Origin: Gracilariopsis chorda
Taxonomy: Eukaryota; Rhodophyta; Florideophyceae; Gracilariales; Gracilariaceae
NCBI GenBank assembly: GCA_003194525.1
Contig: NBIV01000101.1
Location: forward strand, 124,001 to 188,000
Reading direction: 5' to 3'
Length of the DNA: 64,000 nt
Part shown: positions 1 through 10,783 of the stretch, piece by piece
Numbering within the stretch: the first letter of the stretch is position 1
Layout of the letters: each line of letters begins with the position of its first letter
Translations under genes and position numbers: made by a program
Notes under the pieces: model-generated
Seen by the model: only the letters and a program-made list of their open reading frames with translations
The model's database searches: none
What the model was told of the DNA's origin: nothing

Positions 1-2
1 CG

Positions 3-260
3 AGACCGAGCTTGTCTAGCGAGGAGTTGCCGAGTACGGTGCCTAGACGGGCTGTGAAGCGGGGCTGCGCGGATGGGGCGGAGGTACGCAGGGAGGTGCC
101 GGTGAAGGTGGTTGACAAGGGGGCGGCAGACGGGCGCAGGCCGAGGACGGGGACGAAAGCCATAGCGGAGGAAAGGGGCGTTTGCAAGGAGCTGACAAGG
201 GGGGTACGAGGCAGTGACGGAGGGACGCGGACGAGCGGAAGGTGGGGGTTACAGGATTAG
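3..260 (+). other. Open frame entering from the left edge, doubtful coding
   Basis: This frame is open from the window edge to a TAG at about 260, with no ATG near its start, so if real it is the 3' end of a gene lying to the left. The 85 or so residues are rich in Arg, Gly, Val and Lys and show no domain, motif or membrane segment that I recognise. The opposite strand is also largely open, which is common in GC-rich DNA, so this may be non-coding. Confidence 0.15.
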
Positions 261-998
261 ATAGGAGCGCAGCGGGGAGCAAGATAATAAATGATGGTAG
301 GGTATTGGTGGGTGCGGATTAGGACCTGTGCGAGCTCGAGTGGCAGAGATCGAGTGTGTGATCAGCGCAAGGCGACCGCAGTGCGCACCGGCACTTTTCA
401 TTATCACAGCAAAAGATTTAACCAACTTAGGTACCGTTGTACCTCTGGTACCGTTGTACCTCTGGTACCGTTGGTAGACGTACCCTCAGAAAATTTACGT
501 GTGAACTTCACACTGTGAAGTGCTCGCTGGCCGTGAGCCAATCGCTTATCCCCGTTGGGCTCAGCATTTGCCGTCATACACGTCGCACACGTGCACGCGA
601 CGCACAGCTGTGCGTATACGCTCGTCGCCGCGATGGTCCCGTCGTCAGCCGCCGTATATCATAGCCTACATCTGTCTACGACGTAGACGGTAGGTAGTGC
701 AGCTATCCTTGGTACTTTGTTCACTCTCACGCCGCCTCCCTCTATTCGCCGCAGAGTACAACGGCAAATGCATCACCCACACCGCATTTCCTCAACCGGA
801 GACACTACGGGTACGTTGCAACCGCACCGTCCACCAATACCCAGTGACGATAGTTTCCTTGCACCACACTTAAGTCCAACAAGCGACAGTGTAGATAAGG
901 AATACCTACAACACCATCTTTCGACTGAGGGCCATCTCACCCACCCCCGACAACCCCCCCGCCCCCTGCAACACACAGCCTTTCTGACCCGCTTCCTC
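261..998. other. Intergenic, no supported gene
   Basis: Several overlapping short frames exist, but none gives a recognisable protein. The stretch holds the triplicated 17-bp motif at 430-475, and then C- and A-rich sequence leading to the 3' end of the CCB4-like gene. Confidence 0.5.
430..475. repeat. Triplicated 17-bp GGTACCGTTGTACCTCT repeat
   Basis: Two perfect 17-bp units start at 430 and 447, followed by a third partial unit at 464 (GGTACCGTTGG). The unit contains a TACCGTTG core, in reverse CAACGGTA, which recurs in other intergenic regions of this window. It is not next to an obvious gene start here. Confidence 0.8.
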
Positions 999-1821
999 TC
1001 ACTTTGCTTCCTTGCTCAGATACCCCCCCATCCGATCGCAGATCGCTTGAACCCACCCGAAATCCTGCCCTGTAAGAGCGCGTGGTCGATCGGCCCCCAC
1101 AATCACGCAAACGTCCTCGCTCGCCGGTTGCACAAGCACACACTGCCCATGAACAGAAGAGTTAGAACCCATCAACAGCACCCACAATAAATGCAAAAAA
1201 ACATCACCGTCCACATACCTGACATTTCTGCGGCAAGAACCCAAACTCCGTCTCCCGCACCGGCACCACTTTCATATCCGCCAGATAAGCTCGTTTGCCA
1301 CTACCCATGGCCTTCGCCACGATCCCTTCTTCCACCATGTGGGTCGCAGGAGCCTCCGTGCTGAACTGTCCCAAAAAGAATCTACCCTCGCCTCTCACCA
1401 TCACCGCCACGCTTTTCGCGCCTTCAATGCCGTCAATAACAGCTTGCGCACATCGTTCTGCAACCTCCGCATTGCTGCCTTCAAAGCCTGATTTCACTTG
1501 TATACCGCCCATTTCAACGCTTGCTCGACGTTCGGATACTTCTGCCCTTGCTAGCCCGTATAGAACCAATGTGGCCCCAGCTATCACTCCGAGAATATCC
1601 GCCCTCGATTGTGTTGCGGTTAGTCCGTCTAGTGGTGTTAGTAGTAACCGATTACCGAGTAAGCCAGTTAGCAGACATCCGCCTGTGATTAGTGATACCC
1701 GCCCAAAGTTCATTCGCGTCTTGCATCGTTTGGCGCGTGTTTGTGTCGGAAAACTTCTGACATTTCGAAAAGGCAACGCCACTCTCACAGCTAAGAACGC
1801 GGTCCTGTTCCTCAGTTGCAT
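999..1821 (-). CDS. CCB4: CCB2/CCB4-like cytochrome b6f cofactor assembly protein, two exons
   Basis: Exons on the minus strand are 1821-1219 and 1142-999, joined in phase 0 across a 76-nt intron (1143-1218) that starts GTATGT and ends CAG; the protein is 248 aa. The first 35 residues are rich in Arg, Ser and Thr without acids, like a plastid transit peptide. Then comes a hydrophobic stretch with GLLGNRLLLTPLDGL and SRADILGVIAGATLVLYGLA, the two-helix signature of the cyanobacterial/plastid DUF2930 family (CCB2, CCB4). Splicing adds a C-terminal tail with VCVIVGADRPRALTGQDFGW, typical of the family. These proteins help attach haem c(i) covalently to cytochrome b6 at the thylakoid membrane. 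The spliced join was read by eye. CCB2 versus CCB4 is not settled; the length favours CCB4. Confidence 0.75.
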
Positions 1822-2286
1822 GTCTTTTTCTTCCTTCCCAGAACAATCGGCACAGCTTGGTTGATGTCTTCTTTAGTGCTGATTACGATCACTTCACACC
1901 ACAACTTCTGCTGGGAACACCGATGCTGCTATCGTTTGTGTGTTCCAGTGCGCTAAGCGTTAATGGTAACGCTTGTTCTTCTGAAGTGCGTGCACACCCG
2001 CATCCCCAGCTAAAAAGCTGAGCGTGCTCCAGTTGATCTGAACGCTTTCAGTTTCAATTTTCGCAATTTGTACGAACGGTACGACTGCACAACCGCGCTA
2101 TTCAGACGCGAATCGCAATACCATCGAGCATTGCGGATGCGGTACGGCTCAAAGATCAGCACCACTTCTGCCCGGCAGTGTTTCTACAAACACGAGTGAT
2201 TCAAGCTTCCCCTGAACAGCAACAAGAGTTACTGCCCTCTGCGTTTAAGCCGCTCCACAAACTGGACACCTAGCGCTTTCCGAAAT
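1822..2286. other. Divergent intergenic region
   Basis: This lies between the starts of two divergent genes (CCB4-like and JmjC oxygenase) and so should hold both promoters. I see no clear TATA box or repeat and no supported ORF. Confidence 0.5.
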
Positions 2287-3654
2287 ATGTCTCCAAGCCG
2301 CAAAAGAAAAGCATCACAAGCGTTCTCTCAAAACGACCAAACACCGCGATACCCATTCGAAAAGAAAGGCATTTCCAACATTCAGCAAGGCCGTCATGCT
2401 TTGGAATGGTTGATACATCCGGTGTCGCTCGAAGAGTTCTTCTCGAGCTGCTTCGAGAAGACGCCAAAGCTCTTGCGCAACGACTCGAGCAAGTTTTCAA
2501 ACATCACTTCGATCGCTCAGATAAAGGGTTTGGTCTTCTCTGGAAAGCTGCAGTACGGTAAACAAGTTGACGTCACCCACTATGATACTGAGAAAGGGAG
2601 AATCACGCTGAATGAAACAGGGGTATGCAATAAGAATGCTTGGAACAAGTTCGAATCCAATGGCTATTCACTTCGTCTACTTCGACCGCAACAGCATATC
2701 GAAAGCATTTATCGCCTGTGTGCCTATCTAGAGGCCTTTGTGGAGTGCATGGTTGGGGCAAACATATACTTAACTCCTGCAAAATCCCAAGGATTCGCGC
2801 CGCATTTTGACGACATCGACGCGTTTATCTGTCAAATAGAAGGTCAAAAGCGGTGGAGAGTCTACAAACAACGCGCTGATGGCTTGGATCATCTCCCGAG
2901 AAAGTCCAGCATCGACTTTGACCAAGAAGAAGTAGAAGAAGCTGGGTGCTATTTGGATGTTGTTCTGCGCGAAGGCGATGTGCTTTACCTGCCCCGGGGG
3001 TATGTGCATCAGGCGGAAACAAGTAACGTGCATTCGTTGCACGTTACGATATCAATGTTTCAGCAGTGGACATGGGCCGACCTGTTGCTGCGTTCTTTCA
3101 AGGTGGCGATTGAGTCGGCTGCCGCGCAAGATATGCGTTTGAGGCGAACGCTGCCATTGCGATTTACATCTTTTATGGGCTTGTCAAACGCTAATGGCGA
3201 TCAGAAAAAGAGAAGAAGGTTTGAAGAGAAGTTTTACAAGATGTTTGAGTCTGTTATTGACAAGTATCCCATCGACTCTGCGGCAGATGCTATGGCGGAG
3301 CTTTTCATGCAGCAAAGGTTACCTCCGCCGATTGCGGCTAATCGAAACGACTCGGAGCAGAACGTTCATTTAAACAGCGTGGTGAAATGTACGGCTGGTG
3401 CTGTTGCTAGGGTTATCATGGGTTCTGACGGTCTCCCGATGTTGCTGAACTCGCTTTCGAATTCAAAGGAGTCCACTGGATGCAGAGGTGAATCCTCAAA
3501 ATGCCTCCCTGCGGAAGCATTCGCCGTGGATAAACTGCTGAAGGCGTACCCCCATTCAGTTAGAGTAAGGGACGTGACGATGGCAAAGGAACAGGATCGG
3601 ATTGATCTAGTGGAAGGTTTGATTGATATGGGGCTCGTAAAAGTGGTTAGATGA
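2287..3654 (+). CDS. JmjC ribosomal oxygenase, NO66/MINA53-like
   Basis: The 455-aa protein has no intron and starts at the first ATG. Residues 31-66 (NIQQGRHALEWLIHPVSLEE onward) match the N-terminus of the ribosomal oxygenases, where a bulky segment precedes the JmjC barrel. The Fe(II) ligands are visible as HFDD at H173/D175 and, after GQKRWRVY and GDVLYLPRGYVHQ, the distal H241. The C-terminal part is helical, as expected for the dimerisation and winged-helix regions. Family members hydroxylate histidine in ribosomal protein uL2 or eL27 using 2-oxoglutarate and O2, in the nucleolus; the Lys/Arg-rich N-terminus (SRKRKAS) could be a nuclear signal. Histone demethylation has also been claimed for the animal enzymes. 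Which histidine substrate applies here cannot be told. Confidence 0.88.
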   Translation: MSPSRKRKASQAFSQNDQTPRYPFEKKGISNIQQGRHALEWLIHPVSLEEFFSSCFEKTPKLLRNDSSKFSNITSIAQIKGLVFSGKLQYGKQVDVTHYDTEKGRITLNETGVCNKNAWNKFESNGYSLRLLRPQQHIESIYRLCAYLEAFVECMVGANIYLTPAKSQGFAPHFDDIDAFICQIEGQKRWRVYKQRADGLDHLPRKSSIDFDQEEVEEAGCYLDVVLREGDVLYLPRGYVHQAETSNVHSLHVTISMFQQWTWADLLLRSFKVAIESAAAQDMRLRRTLPLRFTSFMGLSNANGDQKKRRRFEEKFYKMFESVIDKYPIDSAADAMAELFMQQRLPPPIAANRNDSEQNVHLNSVVKCTAGAVARVIMGSDGLPMLLNSLSNSKESTGCRGESSKCLPAEAFAVDKLLKAYPHSVRVRDVTMAKEQDRIDLVEGLIDMGLVKVVR

Positions 3655-4606
3655 TGTTCTGTTGGCATGAATTGAGTTTTTTCTTTTTTTCTAAATTGTG
3701 TTGCATCATCTGGAATGGTCATTGTCATCGTGAGGAGCGGTAAGCGAAGTTGCGTCCGCAAAAGCATTCGCACTGTAACAGCAACGAGGATGTCTGTCTG
3801 CGGGTGTCTACGTTTACGTTCCAAGACTGCTGCAACGGTTGTTTCACGAAGAATCGGCCTCTCTCCCGACATAGCAGAGCTTATCTGGTCTTGTTGTTAC
3901 ATATTCAAGGTCGAGAAGTTACGTTTCTCGAAGGGCAGGAAGCTCTCTTCGCCATTATGGCGTTCTACAGCGGCAGCTGAGAACGACCGGATCATCAACG
4001 ACTGCGTCCTGACGCTACGAGTTGAAGTCACACTGCAAGCTCTCACGGCGTCGGCGAGCACAGGAATGAAGACTCCAAAACACAGTACGTCAGCAAAATA
4101 TGGTATATGAACATACGCCTTGCCAGGGTGGTGGAGCTGGGAGGGTAAGTTAGATCTGAGATTTGTCATCAGCACAGCAACGAGGGTGAAGAAGAGCGTA
4201 ACTCAAAAATATATATGACATTGACATAATGACACTATATGTTGTGTCATAATATGCATTTGCATGGGCACTTGTGAGCCGAATCTCGATGGAACGAGAT
4301 CAGTTGCTTGGATCTGCGGAATAGGTTTTTGCAAGATCAAAAATTTTGCACGAACGCTTTTTCATTCCGAATTATCTCACAGCTTTCTTCATTCGCATCC
4401 TGCGCCACGCCATTTCTCTGCATCCCGCTGTGTGTCGCCAACGAAAGTTTCTCTATCTTGCTCCACAGCAGTAACCCGCTTGCACAATACTTCCCCAACC
4501 CGAACGCTGACACACATTTCACCGTCGTATTCCAACAAAAGAGCACACATCCCAGTGCAGTAGCACGTTGCTGCCCATTAGCCTTGCAGTCTTCCCCAGT
4601 ACAGAG
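3655..4606. other. Intergenic, no supported gene
   Basis: Short frames on both strands (for example minus 3897-4175 with an MIRSFSAAAVERHNGEESF stretch that looks faintly like a mitochondrial leader) could hide a small spliced gene, but no exon chain or family was convincing. An AT-rich patch with ATATATATGACATTGACATA lies near 4208. The long minus frame 3366-3872 overlaps the oxygenase C-terminus and is probably an antisense artefact. Confidence 0.4.
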
Positions 4607-6909
4607 ATGCCTTACGCGTTTCTGGCTCCAATCTCGCTGAATCCGTGGCGGTTGCGTCCAGCGCAAGTGTGCACCCCGCTCCCAACGACGTTTCGCATTG
4701 CCGCCAGCCTCCAGCCCCCCACCGGGCCGCCGCAACGGCCAGCGCGCACCCTGTCCATTCTCGCCGCGCTCTCAGTGTTCTTCTCTACGCCCTCCAGCCT
4801 CGCCGCCCCCGCTGCTCACCCTGCACAACTGCCTGCAAATACCATACCCGCTGTCACGCGCACGGTGAACCGTCATGTTGCAAACGGATCGCTTGTCATG
4901 GTCACCCGCCCCAAGACGCTCGCCAGTGTGCAGTCGCAGTTCACCATCAAAGACCACCTTTCCTTTTGGATGGGCGAGTTTCTGATGTGGAACGCCAGCG
5001 CGCGCGTCATCGCCTTGCTCGCCTTCACCTTGATGTTCATGTATCTCGGCTCATTTCTGTACCGGCTGGCTGATCCCAAAAAGCAGGAGGCGGCGCATCC
5101 GTTCTGGCACTCTGTGCGCGCCATAGCGAATCCGCTGGAAGACGACTGGGAAAACAATTACTTGAGAGCAACAAGCATCACTCTCGCAGCGATCGGAATG
5201 GTTTTCTTCGCCATTCTGGTGGGAATGGTGACCGAGTCGGTGGAAAGCGCCGTGCAGGCTGTAGACGGCGCGAGTTCAAAAGTGGTAACCAACGATCACA
5301 TCCTGATCTGCGGCTGGAGTTCGCACGTGTCTCAAATGCTGAAAGACCTCACGTCAGTGTCGAAGAGGGTTCCGGTGGTGGTACTGGCGAAACCGGAGCA
5401 GAAGGATACGATTTTCACAGAGCTACGCGAAGGGCTTTCTGAGGAGGAGTGGGGTCGTTTGCGCGTGTTTTACCGACCGGGGGTGCCCATGATGGAGGCG
5501 GACCTATCACGCGTGGCCGCTTCTCGCGCCAGAAAGATAATTTTGATAGCGGAGCGACACGGAGATGTGACGGACTCGGACAGACAGGTGCTGTCACGTG
5601 CAATGGCTCTGCGTCAAAACCTGCCCGCGTTCACAGGGGACATTGTAGCGGAACTGCGCTCCGAGCGCGATGAGCGCATTCTCAAGGGCATCTTGAGCGA
5701 AACGAAGGCACGCTCCGTGGAAACGGTGAACGCGGATAAGCTGTTGTACAGATTCATGGCGCAGGCGATTCGACAACCCGGGCTGGCGGACGTGGTGGCG
5801 GAAATGATGGGCGATGACGCTGGATGCGTGTTCCATGTTCGGAAGGCAGGGCAGATTGCTCCGCATGTGGTGGGGCAAAAGCTGAGTGACTTGAAGGCGA
5901 CGTGTATCAGCGGGTCGATGCTGTGCGGCATGTTCGAAAACGGGGTGGTGCATATCGGATTGGACAAGGACGTGGTGATACAAGCGCGCAGTGAACTGCT
6001 GGTGCTGGGTGAGAAGGGCGGGGCAAGGGACGGTGGCAAGGCGGTGCGAATGTCACGATCGGCGGGAGCGACGATTCGGGCGCTGAGGTTGAACGACAGC
6101 GGGGGTGGCGGCAAGAAGAAGGCGGAGCGCTACCTGGTGTGCGGGTGGAGAGCGGACATGCGAGATATGTTGAAGGAGCTGGACGACGTGCTTGGGCGCG
6201 GGTCGCACGTGACGATACTGGACGAGGACGCGCCGATAGAGGTGCGGGAGGGGCTGAAAAAGGTGTCGGTGACAGCGGTGCGCAAGCGGGCGGACCGATA
6301 CGAAAACCTGGAGGAGGTGATTTCGGGGGAGCGGGAGGGGTTTGACCACGTGGTGGTGCTGGCGTCGGCGATTGGGGCGGACGAGGTTGCGCGGGGGGGG
6401 GGGATGGAAGCGGACACGCAAACGATTGCCAGCGTGGCGTACATCAACGAACTGGTGGGCGGCGGGAGGGGTACGGGGGGGGGGGGAAGAAGGAGGGCAA
6501 GCTGACAGTTGTGACGGTTGAGTTTGTGAACGAGCGCGTGGCGCGCATGGCGAGGGAGCAGGGCAACATCGCCAACGCGATCCTGCCGCAGAACCTGAGC
6601 GCGCGCATTGCGGCGCAGACGGTGCGCGACAACCGGCTCAACGCGGTGTGGAACGAGCTGCTGTCGCAGCGCGGGCGCGAGGTGTACCTGCGGCGGTGCA
6701 GCGACTACGCGGGCGTGGCGCACCGGGCGGCGTCGTTTGCGGAGGTGGCGGCGCGCGCGCGCGACGGCAGCGGCAGCAGCGGCAGCAGCGGCGACGTTGT
6801 CGTGGGCTACGTCCGCCACGACGGCGAGGTGCAGCTCAACCCGCGCCAGCGCGAGCGCGCGCGCGAGTGGCGCGCCGACGACATGCTGGTGGTGCTGGCG
6901 CGGCACTGA
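4607..6909 (+). CDS. POLLUX/CASTOR-like plastid ion channel, frameshift in G run
   Basis: ATG at 4607 opens 632 codons (stop at 6503-6505); the rest of the protein follows in another frame to TGA at 6907-6909. The break is in a 12-G run at 6475-6486. After it the other frame reads KKEGKLTVVTVEFVNERVAR without interruption. The N-terminus is transit-like, with a hydrophobic stretch near residues 48-67. Two membrane segments lie near 132-155 and 189-210. Two tandem RCK-type nucleotide-binding modules follow (DHILICGWSSHVSQMLKDL and YLVCGWRADMRDMLKELDDV). This order matches CASTOR/POLLUX/DMI1 and the plastid envelope PEC channels, which move cations. No GYG-type filter is visible between the helices. 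The gene ends 17 bp before a large tandem array. Confidence 0.8.
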
Positions 6910-6926
6910 GCGGCACGCACGCGCTG

Positions 6927-9402
6927 GAGTCACTGGCGCAGTAGGACGTGAAGTGGTGTATATGTGATTGCGACTGCTGACAAGCAAAAGGCAGTTCAAC
7001 AGCACTTAGGTGCCGTATGGAGTCACTGGCGCAGTAGGACGTGAAGTGGTGTATATGTGATTGCGACTGCTGACAAGCAAAAGGCAGCTCAACAGCACTT
7101 AGGTGCCGTATGGAGTCACTGGCGCAGTAGGACGTGAAGTGGTGTATATGTGATTGCGACTGCTGACAAGCAAAAGGCAGCTCAACAGCACTTAGGTGCC
7201 GTATGGAGTCACTGGCGCAGTAGGACGTGAAGTGGTGTATATGTGATTGCGACTGCTGTGACAAGCAAAAGGCAGCTCAACAGCAACTAACATTGCAACG
7301 TAGGTCTCAATAAACGAAAGTTTATATATATATATATCATTGTCACTTTGTGTGGTAGTGCACTTCAAGTCCGTTCTAGCACTTAGTTGCCGTATGGAGT
7401 CACTGGCGCAGTAGGACGTGAAGTGGTGTATATGTGATTGCGACTGCTGTGACAAGCAAAAGGCAGCTCAACAGCAACTAACATTGCAACGTAGGTCTCA
7501 ATAAACGAAAGTTTATATATATATATATCATTGTCACTTTGTGTGGTAGTGCACTTCAAGTCCGTTCTAGCACTTAGTTGCCGTATGGAGTCACTGGCGC
7601 AGTAGGACGTGAAGTGGTGTATATGTGATTGCGACTGCTGTGACAAGCAAAAGGCAGCTCAACAGCAACTAACATTGCAACGTAGGTCTCAATAAACGAA
7701 AGTTTATATATATATATATCATTGTCACTTTGTGTGGTAGTGCACTTCAAGTCCGTTCTAGCACTTAGTTGCCGTATGGAGTCACTGGCGCAGTAGCACC
7801 TCAAGTGGTGTATATGTGATTGCGACTGCTGTGACAAGCAAAAGGCAGCTCAACAGCAACTAACATTGCAACGTAGGTCTCAATAAACGAAAGTTTATAT
7901 ATATATATATCATTGTCACTTTGTGTGGTAGTGCACTTCAAGTCCGTTCTAGCACTTAGTTGCCGTATGGAGTCACTGGCGCAGTAGCACCTCAAGTGGT
8001 GTATATGTGATTGCGACTGCTGTGACAAGCAAAAGGCAGCTCAACAGCAACTAACATTGCAACGTAGGTCTCAATAAACGAAAGTTTATATATATATATA
8101 TCATTGTCACTTTGTGTGGTAGTGCACTTCAAGTCCGTTCTAGCACTTAGTTGCCGTATGGAGTCACTGGCGCAGTAGCACCTCAAGTGGTGTATATGTG
8201 ATTGCGACTGCTGTGACAAGCAAAAGGCAGCTCAACAGCAACTAACATTGCAACGTAGGTCTCAATAAACGAAAGTTTATATATATATATATCATTGTCA
8301 CTTTGTGTGGTAGTGCACTTCAAGTCCGTTCTAGCACTTAGTTGCCGTATGGAGTCACTGGCGCAGTAGCACCTCAAGTGGTGTATATGTGATTGCGACT
8401 GCTGTGACAAGCAAAAGGCAGCTCAACAGCAACTAACATTGCAACGTAGGTCTCAATAAACGAAAGTTTATATATATATATATCATTGTCACTTTGTGTG
8501 GTAGTGCACTTCAAGTCCGTTCTAGCACTTAGTTGCCGTATGGAGTCACTGGCGCAGTAGCACCTCAAGTGGTGTATATGTGATTGCGACTGCTGTGACA
8601 AGCAAAAGGCAGCTCAACAGCAACTAACATTGCAACGTAGGTCTCAATAAACGAAAGTTTATATATATATATATCATTGTCACTTTGTGTGGTAGTGCAC
8701 TTCAAGTCCGTTCTAGCACTTAGTTGCCGTATGGAGTCACTGGCGCAGTAGCACCTCAAGTGGTGTATATGTGATTGCGACTGCTGTGACAAGCAAAAGG
8801 CAGCTCAACAGCAACTAACATTGCAACGTAGGTCTCAATAAACGAAAGTTTATATATATATATATCATTGTCACTTTGTGTGGTAGTGCACTTCAAGTCC
8901 GTTCTAGCACTTAGTTGCCGTATGGAGTCACTGGCGCAGTAGCACCTCAAGTGGTGTATATGTGATTGCGACTGCTGTGACAAGCAAAAGGCAGCTCAAC
9001 AGCAACTAACATTGCAACGTAGGTCTCAATAAACGAAAGTTTATATATATATATATCATTGTCACTTTGTGTGGTAGTGCACTTCAAGTCCGTTCTAGCA
9101 CTTAGTTGCCGTATGGAGTCACTGGCGCAGTAGCACCTCAAGTGGTGTATATGTGATTGCGACTGCTGACAAGCAAAAGGCAGCTCAACAGCACTTAGGT
9201 GCCGTATGGAGTCACTGGCGCAGTAGGACGTGAAGTGGTGTATATGTGATTGCGACTGCTGTGACAAGCAAAAGGCAGTTCAACAGCACTTAGGTGCCGT
9301 ATGGAGTCACTGGCGCAGTAGCACCTCAAGTGGTGTATATGTGATTGCGACTGCTGTGACAAGCAAAAGGCAGCTCAACAGCAACTAACATTGCAACGTA
9401 GG
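6927..9402. repeat. Tandem array of 93-bp and 191-bp units
   Basis: Units begin with GAGTCACTGGCGCAG. Three 93-bp units start at 6927, 7020 and 7113. Ten 191-bp units start at 7206, 7397, 7588, 7779, 7970, 8161, 8352, 8543, 8734 and 8925. A 93-bp unit (9116), a 95-bp unit (9209) and a partial unit (9304) close the array. The 191-bp form is the 93-bp form plus a 98-bp segment with AATAAA and a (TA)n tract. Units 7206-7588 carry GACGTGAAG; units from 7779 to 9116 carry CACCTCAAG, three G-to-C changes in nine bases. The minus-strand frames of 75-87 codons are repeats of one unit and 191 is not a multiple of three, so this is not a repetitive protein. The array starts 17 bp after the channel stop codon, so it may lie in its 3' UTR. 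Confidence 0.95.
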
Positions 9403-10027
9403 TGTAGGTTGTCACGTAATTGTGTAGTGCAGCGAAAGAGCGCAACCGCCCTTTGCTTATAAGGGCAGCCCCATTCCATCTCAATAAACCAAAGTATATA
9501 TATATATATATATATCATTGTCGTTCTAGCAGCGACAACGTTCATCGTTGCTCATACTCCTGTGTACGTGTCATCTTGCGCCATTATCACTTGGTTGCTC
9601 AACTATGTCAACACGCACGAGCCCGGCGACTGTAAGCAACAGCCTGTGCCGCGCGCGCGCGCTGGCGCAAATTTACAGACGCGTGGGCGCGCGTGACGCG
9701 TCGCGCGCCCTCCGCTGGCGCCGCCGCGCGTGACCATGCCGGCGCAGCGAGCGCGCGCGTGCGCGCCGCGTGCCGCCGTGTAACCTCAACGCGCCACTCC
9801 CTTTCAGGCGCCCCGTGCGCGTGCACCGCTCTCTGCAGTAGACCCCCCCCTGCCCTCCGCCCTCCGCCCTCCGCCTTCCGCCCTCCGCCCTCCCGCTTAA
9901 AAGCCCCGCCCTCCCTCCTTCCAAACACCCCTCCCCCTCCCCCCGCCCCGTCCCAACTCAAAGCCAACCACCTACTCCTGCCATCCACTACCACCACCAC
10001 TCCCCTACCCCCCCCCCCCCTCCCCCC
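9403..10027. other. Array remnant and GC/CT-rich upstream region of the zinc-finger gene
   Basis: At about 9479-9520 there is a diverged copy of the 98-bp segment (TCAATAAACCAAAGTATATA then TA repeats), so the array once reached further. From 9640 the sequence becomes GC-rich and then strongly C-rich on the plus strand up to the ATG at 10028. This pyrimidine tract is probably the promoter or 5' leader of the zinc-finger gene. No gene is supported. Confidence 0.6.
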
Positions 10028-10783
10028 ATGGCCTACCAGCAGTACCCCGTCCCCCATCAGCTCTACTCCGCCGCCATGTCCTCCGCCTCCTCCTCCTCCT
10101 CCTCCCATGCCCCCTCCTCCTACTCCTCCGGCCCCTCCTCCCCCTCCTCCCCCTCCTCCGCCCACTACTGGAGCACCGTTCTCAACCCCCAGCCCGCAAA
10201 GTTCGACTGCGTCGGCTGCCACGCCATCTACAGCTCCCAATCCGCCCTGCACAACCACCAGCGCACCTGCGTGTACTACACCACCGGCCATCACAAGGCC
10301 CACCCCATCGGCCTCATCCCCGAAAAACCGTACCAGTGCGCCCAGTGCGGCGTCGCCTTCAAGAAGAATTCCAACCTCGTCAAACACATGAAGCTCGTTC
10401 ATCTGGGCGAGCGCAATTTCGAGTGCCCGTACACCAACTGCGGCCGCATGTTTGGTCAGAAATCAAATCTCAACAGTCATGTTCGCGCCGTTCACCTTCA
10501 CCAACGCCCCTTCAAGTGCGACAAGCCCGGTTGCACCAGAGCGTTTTCGCAGAAATCTGGACTCAAGGCGCACATCAAGACCGTTCACGACGGTGAGCGT
10601 CCCTACAAGTGCGACGCCTGCTCGGCCGCTTTTGGTCATCGAGGCGATCTCAACCGCCACATTCGCGTCCTGCATAACAAGGAACGACCGTATGAATGTC
10701 ACGTCTGTCCGGGACATAAGACATTTGGAAGAAAATCCGTTCTGGCAAGGCACATGCAGACTCATCGATCAGAACAATCATAG
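10028..10783 (+). CDS. C2H2 zinc-finger protein with six fingers
   Basis: The protein is 251 aa without introns. Residues 17-49 are a Ser/Pro low-complexity run that the C-rich DNA encodes (TCC repeats). Six finger modules follow: an atypical first one (FDCVGCHAIYSSQSALHNHQ with a C2HC ending), then five in close array (YQCAQCGVAFKKNSNLVKHM, a CPYTNC type, CDKPGCTRAFSQKSGLKAHI, CDACSAAFGHRGDLNRHI and a CHVCPGHKTFGRKSVLARHM type). Linkers such as GERPYK and KERPYE are the TGEKP class. Tandem fingers with these linkers usually bind DNA, so a nuclear transcription factor role is likely. The CX4C spacing in two fingers resembles TFIIIA/ZIC-type fingers. The target is unknown. Confidence 0.9.
   Translation: MAYQQYPVPHQLYSAAMSSASSSSSSHAPSSYSSGPSSPSSPSSAHYWSTVLNPQPAKFDCVGCHAIYSSQSALHNHQRTCVYYTTGHHKAHPIGLIPEKPYQCAQCGVAFKKNSNLVKHMKLVHLGERNFECPYTNCGRMFGQKSNLNSHVRAVHLHQRPFKCDKPGCTRAFSQKSGLKAHIKTVHDGERPYKCDACSAAFGHRGDLNRHIRVLHNKERPYECHVCPGHKTFGRKSVLARHMQTHRSEQS

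Noticed and set aside
3366-3872. 168-aa minus-strand ORF overlapping the oxygenase 3' end
   Set aside because: It reads as antisense of a clear coding region for half its length.
6836-9267. Minus-strand family of 75-142 aa repetitive proteins
   Set aside because: These frames are copies of the same repeat unit; the 191-bp period is not a multiple of three, so no continuous protein results.
6927-9402. CRISPR-like array
   Set aside because: Units are 93 and 191 bp and wholly repeated, with no unique spacers, in a eukaryotic setting with introns. It is a tandem repeat.
9608-10402. Gly-rich minus-strand frame and Pro-rich plus frame over the zinc-finger gene 5' region
   Set aside because: Low-complexity frames caused by the C-rich tract; the zinc-finger frame is the real one.
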